From contig NC_067200.1 of assembly GCF_000699445.3 (NCBI RefSeq), positions 12,671,256 through 12,735,255 of the forward strand: DNA of 64,000 nt, given 5' to 3'. A model generated the notes under the pieces. The model did not search any database, was not told the origin of the DNA, and saw nothing but the letters and a program-made list of their open reading frames with translations. Shown in pieces: positions 1 to 11,800 of this stretch (position 1 is its first letter; each line of letters starts with the position of its first letter). The DNA comes from Schistosoma haematobium. Its lineage: Eukaryota > Platyhelminthes > Trematoda > Strigeidida > Schistosomatidae. The translations under genes and the position numbers were made by a program.

Positions 1-167
1 ACATTTATGTCAGAGCCTCGGGGTGTGACCCCCTAAGAAAACTATTTACTTCGGTCTGGGCACCCGGACATTATTCCAGCCCTCACACAAATCGAATGAT
101 GGAGTGTAGCGTATATATATATGGTACCTCCTCGTACCGATGTTTATGTGTTTAAATAAATAAACGT
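1..167 (+). repeat. Family R retroposon, 3' end (plus orientation)
   Basis: It matches the other R copies in the window: GGGCACCCGG near 60-68, the segment with CACACAAATCGAATGA near 85-100, the GGTACCTCCTCGTACCGATG block and the A/T-rich tail AAATAAATAAA at about 154-167. The left side is cut by the window edge. Class unknown; the tail and the target duplications of other copies point to a retroposon. Confidence 0.75.
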
Positions 168-562
168 CAGCTGATACTTTGTTTAGAACTGAGCTTTTCA
201 GTTTATGTTGATGACTCGGTTGGTTTCGTTATTTTTATTCATCCTTGCATTTTTGTTGACCTTTGATCATGAGATTGGTTAACCTTTAGCGTATCGATTG
301 ATAGATTAAATCTATTTCACTATGTTTACTGATCATCGATTAATCTTAAATACCATACTTCTAGAAATTCTTTAACATTCTTAAAATTTCTTTGGTCCAA
401 AATCTCTCTGTTTGACTAATCATTTTCATTTTATACAAATTAAACACTGACAAATTTGTGCGTATATTTTCACTGTTTTGTGTTTTTCAATAAATTGTTT
501 TATAATTGTCTTAAAACATTTTCAATCTTTGTGTAATGTATAATGAGACCATCAAAACGAAT

Positions 563-659
563 ATATATAAACACAAACATCGGTACAAGGAGGCACCAAA
601 TATATATGCGTTACACTCCATCATTCGATTTGTGTGAGAGCTGGAATACTGCCCGGGCG
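563..659 (-). repeat. Family R retroposon fragment
   Basis: The reverse-strand copy of the R 3' end is seen as CGGTACAAGGAGGCACC, then ATTCGATTTGTGTGAG, then ATACTGCCCGGGCG. It is joined directly to an H1 fragment on the right. Confidence 0.7.
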
Positions 660-790
660 TTTAGTATATGGTTTTGGGGATCGTTGAGTTTTAATTGAGA
701 TAATGAACCGATCAATGCTAGATCACCACTGAAAATATTGTACGACCGTTTCGTTCTCGTATGGAACTCCTCAGCAGTGCGCATCCATGA
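657..790 (-). repeat. Family H1 element fragment with degraded hammerhead
   Basis: It carries the H1 terminal sequence (GAGATAATGAACCGATC) and, on the minus strand, a hammerhead core at 735-780. CUGAGGA and GAAA are present. Stem II is GUUC/GAAC instead of the usual GUCC/GGAC, a compensated pair change. The 3' strand of stem I no longer pairs, so it is probably inactive. Confidence 0.65.
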
Positions 791-1668
791 TTCAGCACAA
801 TATTAATAAAATATACCAGGTAATTAGTAATTTGCTAGATGCTGACATTACAAATTCTAGTGTTTATGAAGATAACTACAAGTGCTCTACAGAATATTTA
901 GAAGACGTGGTAGTGGGAGGGGGGCTGAATAAGGGGATAAATACTTAGATATATTAATCAATAGATGGACAAATTGGAATTGTTGTTTAATGATCAATAA
1001 GATAGTTTGAAAAGAAGTTCAATACATTCGTAAATAAATCAAAGTTAAAAGGATTCTCCATGATGTGAACAAATCAGAATAGATAATCCTTTTTTTTAAT
1101 AGTTTAGATTTTATAATCCTTTTTTTGTTTTGTTAACTGATTCCCATTTGATATTAACTGTATGCTTGTTTTAACGAAACATAGTCAATTCTTTTAAAGA
1201 GATTTAATCATATATGAATCATTCAACAAATCTTAACTTATACTGTCAGTTAATTAACTCAGATTTGATTTCATTCTTTGTTTTAAAACTTTTCTTACTG
1301 TTAATTATTGCTGTCTTTAGTGTATTGCCCTTTAGTATCAGAGTTAAAATTAATTTATCATTAATCAAAACATTTCAACTTAGTATTTATGTATTATTTA
1401 TCTATCCTCGAAATTGAAAAGAAAAACACACTCTGAATGTCAAGTTTGTTTGATAGTACTGAGACTAAAATAGATGAAGAAATGTTTGTACTTATAACAA
1501 AATGTTTGAAATGTAGATATATTTCCTAACTCAATAGTAGATAAATACAAGTCATTATGATATAAATATTACAATGAAAGTTTAAATCTCAAACAAAATA
1601 AGTGGTATATATGTATTCAATGACTACTTACGACATACATTATCCTGAGACATAAATTTTACCACTTG

Positions 1669-2067
1669 TTATTTTATTTATTTTAACACATAGATATTGG
1701 TACAAGGAGGCACCAACTACATATGCGCCACACAGATCTCATTTGATATGTGTGAGGGCTGTGATACTGCCCGGGTGCCCAAACCGAACCAGGTGGTTTT
1801 CTCAGGGGGTCACTCCCCGAGCCTTCGACCTGAAGGTCTGATCCACAAGGCAGTGGAGCATCTTGAGGAGATGCAGTCCCATGGTAGCCGGTGACCAACA
1901 ATTGGTTCATACGTCATTTGTTTCTTTTAGGATACTGGAGCCCATGTGCACCATTGGTTTGGAATCCAGCTAGAGCCCCGGACATTCGCTTTTCGTCCTC
2001 CCATTTTCGTAAACAACACCCTCGTCACGAGAAGGCAGTGAGTAGGACTTCCCTGGCAGAGGCTATA
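1669..2067 (-). repeat. Family R retroposon, about 400 bp copy with target duplication
   Basis: A longer minus-orientation copy of R. The 9-bp sequence TACCACTTG occurs at 1660-1668 and 2068-2076, flanking the element. Small open frames in it are spurious. It shares its body with the 14291-14762 copy (GGAGATGCAGTCCCATGG, GAGCCCATGTGCACCATTGG, ATTCGCTTTTCGT). Confidence 0.85.
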
Positions 2068-2079
2068 TACCACTTGGTC

Positions 2080-3880
2080 AAGCGAAATATCATGCACCTG
2101 GTTGACATACACTATGAACTACATGTATACAGTCACTGTCTACCTGACATTTTAAATTGGTAAGAATAAATAGATGTATATTAAAACTGCAAAAACGCTC
2201 AAATAAACGAAAACTTTGGAAAATTTATGAATGTAGAGTTTCTTACTTTTGTATGAACCTATATAGATGGGCAATAAAGCAAGAAAGAAAAAGATATAGA
2301 ATATGTACAAACTTATCTTATGTTCATAGGTTAGGGGCTTCTGGATTTGAATTGCAATAATTTCATGAACACTTGATTTTGTAAGATTAATAAGATTACC
2401 TAGCAGATCATCATCTAGCTGGTATGTTATTGTTATTATCATTATTATTATCGCTGTTGAGTATTTATTAATGTAGATCCATTATGTAAAAGTAACTGAA
2501 ATGAAATATTTCCTCGTTTTCTTTATTTATTTATTCGTCTTCATACTAAATATCTGAATGATAATTTTTCACTATACATAATGTCTACGATACAATAGTT
2601 TCCTTTTCTTTTTCTTTTACTCCCATCATCTTATGATTATTGATATAAACTGCTTTTCATTATAACTTATTCAATATATTATTAAAAGAATGATTAAACA
2701 AATAAAAGAACACCGATTTGTATACAAGCTGTTTCTTTTCAGTTTTTTTTTGTCAAAAATAAAAAGTTTTTTAATCTGATTTTTTTGGCTTTGTTAGTAG
2801 TTTACTACTCTCTGGATGAATTGCGAAAACATGTATATTTGATCATGTGTGTAAATACCTAGAAAAACATGATATGTGTTTCAACATGTCTGTTTATATT
2901 TTGAGAATAGACTTATTACATAGATTTGTTATCTATTTAGTGCATTTTTTTGTTCCTGTTGTCGTTGCTTCAATCTACCGTTTTTTTGTGTACTAAATAA
3001 AAAAGCACAAACTACATGACTCATCAGTTTCTATCATCCGATAAAACTGTGGACATTCTGTAATGTTTATATGTGTTCTCTACTTACTTGTTTTTTTTTA
3101 TTACAAAAGATTAATTTTAATAAATTATAACATTGATTCATAAACTCGAAGATATTTTATTTATATAATAGCTGAAGTACAGTGATAATAGTAATAATCA
3201 TAATATTGACGACGATGGTGACTGTTCACTTTTACCAAATGCACATTACTGTCTTTCTCATTCTTTCTTTACGCGTTTAGTTTTTTTTAATTTCTTTCTT
3301 TCAGTAAAGCAATTGTGTAAATGTGATTACTTTTTCAGTAGTCTCAATAATAAATTATTAGCTATTATATATATATATATATATATATCCTTCTTGGTTT
3401 GTAAACACACTGTTTCATTGCTATGAATGTCTATATGGGGCAAAGGGAAATGTTTCATTTAAAAATTGTTTATTACTGTTTTGTAAATATTTACGTGTTT
3501 TTTTTATATCGATGTTTATTAAACAGTACATAAAGGTTTCACGTTTATTTAGATTACTGGGTATGAATATCGCTAACTACTTTTCTGAAGCTATTATTTT
3601 GTCGAATGAGTACATGATAACTACAAAGTTATAATAATTGTGCACTTCATATTTGTGGAGTTGCCAACTTTTTAACACAATGTATATGATTTAATCGTAT
3701 AAATTTAAGTCATAGGATAATTTATTCGTAAGGTATGTACGTCCAAAACAGATTTCCATGATATTATCTTTGAGTATCATGTTTTAGTGGCTAGCCAGAA
3801 CGTATGTCCCATCGTATTTCGAACTGATTATTCACTGAGATAACTAATAGCTTATCCAACGGACATGAATTTTTGTTTGT
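2080..3880. other. Intron sequence, nothing recognised
   Basis: AT-rich, with short homopolymer and TA runs (TA run at about 3366-3388). No gene, RNA or clear repeat family seen. Confidence 0.5.
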
Positions 3881-4030
3881 AGAGGTAGGTAGCTCAATGG
3901 ATAATGCGTTGAAGTGAAAGTTAATGGGTTCGAATCCAAATGTTAAGCATTAGTAGTGGAATGCAGGTGCATCCACTTGATAAGTCCCAAATAGGTTGGA
4001 ACGCACCCCCAGTGCTTCACTGCCTGTGTT
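3880..4030 (+). repeat. Sm-alpha-like retroposon, degraded
   Basis: A tRNA-like head is visible: TAGCTCAATGGATAATGCGT as A box and GGGTTCGAATCC as B box. It is followed by a decayed hammerhead region (TTGATAAGTCCCAAATAGG), where the catalytic CUGAUGAG is changed. This order (tRNA-like promoter then hammerhead) is that of the published Schistosoma Sm-alpha family. Confidence 0.75.
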
Positions 4031-4484
4031 GGATCCCTTGTTTAAATACTAATCCGACTATTTCGTTTCGAGTAGTATCTTTTTCTCTCTCACGAATGCA
4101 GCTCCAAGCCTATTGTATATTATATATATATTTTTCCTCCTTTCACTTGAGAAATACACTGAGTGGAGTGGCGATTCAATGGTTACTATGTTAGATTTCC
4201 AGTTTCTAAGTTGCAAGTTCAAACTTCACTCTGTCTAATTTTATTAGATCAACTAGGGAATATTATTAACCGTCACATGCCGAATGTGACTCAAAGCCAA
4301 GTACATTAATCCGTAACATCTGGTAAATGAGTTGAATAACATAATACATCTTTGGTTGATTATCTCATGAGTTCCTAGATTTTCGTATTTTCCATTATGT
4401 TATTAACTTAATTACTACTTAGTAATAAATAATTTTGTATATAAAGATTTCTTCCTGATTTAATGGGTTTTTTTCTCTCCATAG

Positions 4485-4984
4485 TCCATCACCACCATCT
4501 GTTCTCATAGATTCGTTCAAAACACCTGTTACAACAACTTCTGGTACATCAGTTGATAAGAGAAATTCACAAGTCTCCGATATATTTCAATCATCATCGT
4601 CATCATCTGGTCATTCAATCCATGGAATTTCATACGAATCACCATCAGACAATAAATCTGTTCATAGTTTTGATAGAACAAGAAATTCACTTATAACATC
4701 AGTTCCATCTTCTCTTCCACCTCCTTTACCACCAAAAAAGTCCCAACTACATAAGTTATTTTGTAAATTAGACGATCCATATGAAGTACCAAAACATGCC
4801 ACAACAGTATTAGTGGCTAACACCAACACCACTACTGCTGCAGAACCAGCAACCAGTTTAACATCATCATTATCAGCGTCATCAACAACCACACCTATCC
4901 GTTCGAAATCATCAATTACATCCACTAACGGATTGTTATACAGAAAGAAACAATTCAATCGATTGTCATTATCACCTCAATTAG
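4485..4984 (+). CDS. AFAP-like gene, visible exon 1: Ser/Thr/Pro-rich N-terminal region
   Basis: The acceptor is a T-rich tract ending in ATAG at 4484; the donor is GTATGT at 4985. The exon begins with the last base of a split codon, so at least one coding exon lies upstream. It encodes 166 full codons. The motif [13 protein letters not shown] fits a class II SH3 ligand (PxxPxK), and DPYEVPKH is a candidate Tyr phosphorylation/SH2 site. AFAP proteins carry SH3- and SH2-binding motifs in the same N-terminal place. The rest is Ser/Thr-rich with no fold visible. It exits in phase 1. Confidence 0.8.
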
Positions 4985-5829
4985 GTATGTCTTATCGTAT
5001 TTATGTGTATGCGTGTGTTTATGCATCACTAAAAGGTGTTGTCTTTTACTATTTGTCATTCTTCCTCTTATTAACTCTTTTCCCAGTCCGGATATTCACG
5101 TACTTGACTTTTAATCAAACTGCTGGTTTGCGAACCAACAATACTATCAGGTTGACCAAAGTGTTGTAGTTGGAGTGTAATTTGAATCTGCGGTTTAGTT
5201 GGTGAATTTCGTACAATTTAACAACTGAGCCACTGTTCCACTTTGATATTCATTACTTATTTTAAGTATATTTTTTAATTGTGGTTTCTATTAAATTCTT
5301 AAGATTTATAACTCTGTAGTTAGTCTGCTTGGAAGACCTCATATTATCAAATCCTTTTAATAGCTTCTTATATGTATGAATAATATTTTTTCAATTCATA
5401 TTTCTGCATTGACCTTTGTCTTGTTATTTGATTGTTTGTTCTCATTTTTAGTTTTGCTTATTTTCCTGTATCCCTCCTAGGTCATTGTTTGTTATCATGT
5501 ATTTATTATGGTGCAATTTCAATTTTGATCTCTTCAATATCAAGCTTATTCTGAACTATTTACTACTCTCTCTGTCTTCGATCACTTTGCGTATTTTATC
5601 GCTGAAATGTTATGTACAAGTGATCGTGTAGATTGAATTTGTTATTAGAAGTATATCTTAATCGATTGTAATTAGGAGTTAGTATAGGCTATACTGAAAA
5701 ATTACAACAATTCACATATTTCAATCATTATTTTGATTCTTGTTCACATTGACGATACAGTAGAACAAATTTGTTTTCGTTAGATTTCAGGCTTGTGTTC
5801 CTTTCCATCGATTCAATACCATTAGTTGC

Positions 5830-5874
<45 letters not shown>

Positions 5875-8800
5875 CTTAATTTAACAAAAGCAGTGAAGTA
5901 AATTTATACTGTTGATTGTTATTTGGAAGATAATCATATGATTAAGAGATTGATGTTGTCAGTTGTTTTTGGAGTTTTACAAGTTCCGTTATTCCAATCA
6001 TGTAGTCTTTTCGAAAAATGGTATCATCTTTTATTAAAACTGTTGACACTTATTGACAATTGTTTCTTAAGCAGAATTTTGTAGTCTATTTGTTTCGTAG
6101 TGATTATTGACCTTGTTTCATATGTAAGTTTACTTACTATTCCATTTTCAGTATACATTTTAAAAGATTGATGTCTTCGTTTTTAATAACTGGACCTGAT
6201 TGATTTCCATAACTTTATAGTCTTGCCACTCGTGCTATGTTTTTATTAACACAAAACCTTTAAAAATGAGAATATGCTTATTATTTGTTTTATTATCGAT
6301 TATTATAACTCTCTCTTTTTTTAAATTGAACTTTCCACCCTAGAAATTATTCAAGATAAAAAAACTAACTCAACTGTTCCACATGATTGGCTTGACAATA
6401 ATACTGCAGTTAGTGACGTGACGACAACGCTAGTCGATTCAGTTGGATTATCGGACACAATTCATACTATCAAACAGGATAGAACATTAGTGTAAGCGTT
6501 TATACACATATATTTAATATTTTGGGTAAATAACACGGATTCTGACTTTATAGAATATACTGGTATCATTATTGAAAGAAGTTTATCGTATTAGTTTGGA
6601 GAGTTTGTGTAAATTGTTGGTTTTTAGAGTGTATATCACGGACTAACCTTAGTTAGACAAACATTGAAAACCAAGAAGTACTAGATTGTTTTCGTAATTT
6701 ACGTTTATAACTACAATGGGGATCATATGACCCGGAATTTTTAGGACCCGCTGCTTGCGTCTTAACCTTTAAATTACTGACTCGTCATCTGATGGTTTAC
6801 ATTTCTAGCTTCAGTTGATTCACAATATTGCACAATCGTTTGGATAGTCCTATATTGAAATGAAAAAGTTTTTCAATGCTTCCTGATTTTCACTAATAGT
6901 CTATGGTCAGTCAGTGATATAAACTATAAAATGTTAACTATTCTTGGAAAAATTCGAGTAACTAATGAGCATAGATCATTGTGTTTGTCCTGGTGTGATG
7001 TGTGCTACTTATATCGACATAAGTAATATATGGTGTTAGTCGTGAACAGAAGGTCTGACAGCAGAGAAACAAGAGGATCGAACAGTAAAGAGTGGAAACA
7101 GGATGCGATTTGTATGAAAATACAAGAACAATGAAGTCTGAGTGATTTTGAAACAATTGGTGGACATTTTTCAAATTAAGCATTTACTTAATGATTGTTA
7201 GGTTTTATTAAGAAGTCCTGTAATTTTGTGTTAAATACATTCGATTGTCCCCACTGGTGTTCTTGTTCACTACACTGGGACCTTAATGGACGTTAATCGT
7301 GTGACAGATTGTTCGAAATGGATTTATTAGCTTAACTGGTAAACATATTTAATTGTTTTATTTTCTTTACTCAGTTTAAATATATGAACCCTAATTTCAC
7401 AATCTTAATGGTGCATTAGTTCATTTCAATCTTAGTTTTTTGTTTCGAATCTTGTATGTCTATGTGTGTGTGTGTGTGATAGAGAGAAAGATGGAGCGAG
7501 ATTAAGAAAGAATGCGACAATTCTCAGTGTAATATCCATATACACCTGTAAGTAATGTGAACAATAAACAAACGTATTCAATCTTTTATTATACCTTCGC
7601 ATAATTTTTATCATCTTCGAATATATATTCACATTTAAGCTATCGTTAGTGCTTTACTAGGGTTTATGACGAATATATTACTTGTAAATATATATATTGA
7701 TTGACATTTTTCAAGTTATTCAGTGTCCAATTATCAATGATAAATGGTTTTTCTTGGTTATAGTACTTCCATTTTGTATGTATACTGTCCATTATTGGCG
7801 TCATTTGAAAATCTAAGCAAATTATGTGTTAATTATATTGTTTAATACATACATACTGTTTAGTCATTACTACTGATAGGAATGGTAATGATATGAATGC
7901 CTACATTAATGATAATAATGGTAATAATAATTATTATTATGCAGTGATTATTGAAAATTTTATTATTGTATATAGTTTCATTTGTCAGTAAATTCATATG
8001 TTACGTTTAAATATTCATTTCTCGCTCTTTACACGCTTTTATTATCCCTCCTCTTACTTTATATGTATGTGAGTGCGCCTGTTGATAGTTGTGTTCACTT
8101 CTTTCGTGGTTCTCATACCCTGTTCATGAAAAAATCGCATTAAATTTTAACAGATCCTTTCTCTGTGTTTCCTTGTTTTTCTGATTGGAATATTCTCTAC
8201 TTTACATTAAACCAGATGTATCTCTGATGTATTCACAGTATTTCTATTTCTTTTATTAAATACGCATAAGATATCCCATGTCTGGACACCAATAATATTA
8301 AATCAGGGCTTTCCAACTCCGCCAAGTGATCCCTCTGTATCTGCGAGTCTGGTTTAAGGATCAAAAATTAAATTTTCACTCTTAATAGTAAACTGAATTT
8401 CTAGACTTCTTAATGATGGAAGTGATTATTTTGTACATTAAATACAAATGACCAAGATTCAAGTCTTAATAATGATATCTACAAATAGTTGTATTCCTAC
8501 AAAAAGACTTAGTCTCGAATCACTCTCTCTTATATCAAATATCTGATGAATAGGAATGTAGTTATCGATAATAGGATTTGATAGTATTTCTAATAAGCAA
8601 TTAGACTTTGAAGCTCTGATAAGTTTAGAGAAGTTTGATTGTGATTTAGAGGATGGCCATACCACAATGTGGCATCGTCCACAAAGTTATTGACTGTGTC
8701 ATGCAAGTAGGTACATTTTCTTTAGCTGGGATCCACGCGATTACCGCAATCAATATTTGTAGACAATAATTGACATAACACTGAATCAATCATAGAGGCG

Positions 8801-11800
8801 TATATTCATTCACTCTTTGTCTCCCATTAGATCACTTTTATTCTACAAGTCCATTTTTCTCGAACCATCATTACTGTCCATGGTTGATGTTCTTTACTAC
8901 TACTAACCCTGTTACTACTTCTATAGTGAATGAACGCTTAGGTGGGGTTAACCAATTATTATTTAGTACAAAATTACTGTATCTTCGTAAATTATGAAAA
9001 CCTTACATTAAGTACTTTATTCGCACATCTTCCATCAGTTGTCCTTTACATCGTTCATGATTCAACCAATTCTCAATTCCTTTATGTTTCCCTTTCTGTT
9101 TTTTTTTAGTTCAATCTTCTCAACTTTCTTTTGACAGACATTCCACTTCTGATTAGTGTTACATACTACTTATATCTGTCGATATAAATAGCATACACCA
9201 CACTTCTACTATAACATTTGTTTCATTCCATTATGGTGATATCGTTTGGCAACTTGAACCTACACACGTATTTGTGACAAGTTTAACGTTGCCTATGACT
9301 GACTGAAGTTAGTATTACGATATAACTATTGATTAGTAATAATTTTGTTCTTTTACTTCATAGGTGATAATTTTAGGGTTATAACTACTTTAGTCTTTAA
9401 TCTTTCTAGAAAATAGAACACTTTTAATATCTACCCTACATTAAATGGTAACAGTCAGTATTCTGTTTTATTTTTTTTCGTATTAACTAATGTTTACTAA
9501 GTTAGTTGTTCGTAACACGAAATATTTTTCTTATCTCTAGGTGACATTCGTCTACGTATTCCATAGTTTACTTATTAGTTTTATCTATTCTGCGTTAAAC
9601 TAATCTAGTTCTTTAATTGAAAAAAACTTTCAAAACATTTTGAAATGATGGAGAAAGTTTACAGCTCAATTGAATTCTTTTAGTTTTATTCATCTCTCTA
9701 AGCTAGAGATTACTTACTTACTTACGCCTGCTACTCTTAATGGAGCATAGGCCGCTGACCAGCATTCTCCAACCCACTCTGTCCTGGGCCTTCTTTTCTA
9801 ATTCCATCCAATTCTTGTCCATTTTTCTCATGTCTATCTCCATTTCTCGGCGTAATGTGTTCTTTGGTCTTCCTCTTTTCCTTTGGCCTTGAGGATTCCA
9901 TGTGAGGGCTTGTCTTGTGACGCAGTTGGGTGCTTTCCTCAAGGTGTGTCCTATCCACTTCCAGCGCTTCTTCCTGATTTCTTCCTCTGCTGGGATCTAG
10001 TTTGTTCTTTCCCACAGTTGGTTGTTGCTAATAGTGTCTGGCCAACGGATCTGAAGTATTTTGCGTAGACAACTGTTAATAAACGCTTGTATCTTCTGGA
10101 TGATGGCTTTCGTAGTTCTCCAGGTTTCTGCCCCATACAGTAGAACTGTCTTGACATTTGTATTGAAAATCCTGACCTTGGTGTTGGTTGATAGTTGCTT
10201 TGAGTTCCAGATGTTCTTCAGTTGTAAATATGCTGCTCTTGCTTTACCGATCCGCGCTTTCACATCTGCATCAGACCCACCATGTTCACATTTTCCAAAT
10301 CGTCTCCGTCAATTGTGATTGGATTGATGCATGCTGTGTTGTATCGGAGTTTATTTTTATCTAAACACATAAACATTAGTACAAGGAGGCACCAAGTAGA
10401 TATGTGTCACACAAATCATTCGATTTGTGTGAGGGCTGAGATACTGCCCCGGTGCCCAAACCGAAGCAGGGTTGTATCGGAGAATCTTGCTTTTCCCTTT
10501 GTGTATATTGAGACCTACTGTTGCTGAGGCTGCTGCTACATTGGTCGTCTTCTCCTTCATTTGTTGTTGCGTCCAGGTTTTATCTCCTCGTTTCTGCAGC
10601 ATTTTGAAGACTCTCCCGGTTTCTCACATTGTACGAGTATTCCATGTACCTAAATAAATGGTTGCTCTGGTTGTCAGAAGGGGCATCGGCCTCGTGATTT
10701 CCGAAGGAACTCGGCTTTCATAATGAGGCGTCATAGTTCTTCTAAATGAAGACCTTCTGACTCCCAGGGCAGAGTTTAAAAGATTTGAATATTTTTTTCT
10801 TGTTAGCGTTTTTTTAGCGAGTTGGTTTTCTACGGGATGGGGTCGCTAACCCCATGCCAACCCTCCTTCTTTATCCGGGCTTGGGACCGGCAGTAGTCCC
10901 CGGAGGGACTCCAGGCGGAGTTAGGCTAGAGATAGTTTAATTGGAAAGCTTTTATGCAAGTTTTATGCAACACCATCAGTGCTTACTGTATGAAAAAGTG
11001 AGCTTTTTTAATTTTTCCATCAGTCATATATCAATTTGTCTTGATGTCCTTAATTGTAAGTGATTATTCTTTTATGTTTTACTGTTATCCGGTGTATTTA
11101 TTTATATTCAAAATTGATTGTCTTCGTCTTGTTGTCATTTACTAGTTTTGCTGCCTAAATATTTTCACTTACACTCTGTACTCAACATTCTGTTGTTTTA
11201 TTTACATATAAGAACTACTTTGTAAAAAAATCTCCTTACACTATATATTGATTCACTTGTTATTTCTACTAAGTTATATTATCTTGATTTATTATGTATC
11301 CCTTTAATTATGGTTTTGTGTATATTGTGTGTACAATGTAGTCAAGTATCTCCTCAAAATGTATAAACATTACCAATATCAATTTCCTATTCCAAAATTT
11401 AAACCATTTGTTTCAATTTGGTTTAGTTGCATTCAATAGTTGGTACGAATGTTGATATACATGGATGCTAATTTATTTTTATTCTTCTTCCATTATGTTT
11501 GTTATTGTTTGCGTTACTATAGCTACTTCGTCGTTGGTCTTGTTGCTTGATATGCGACGAAGGGTGGGAGGTGGACATGTACATACACACATATATGTTT
11601 ATGTTTATAAGGTGGGTCGGCAAAGAGAGAATATTAGCGTTAACCACAATGGTAATTTTTTATTGGCAATATTTATTCTACGTATTGCGTATTTTTTGTT
11701 TTTATATTGTCACGATGTAAGTATGAATAATGCTTTGATTATTTCTAAAGATAGAAATTGTTTTGTCTTGTTTATAGTCTCAGGACAACAGGGCCTATAA

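Noticed and set aside
11465..11800. 111-codon open frame
   Set aside because: Hydrophobic, Phe/Val/Ile-rich composition typical of AT-rich intron DNA, no splice sites, no family.
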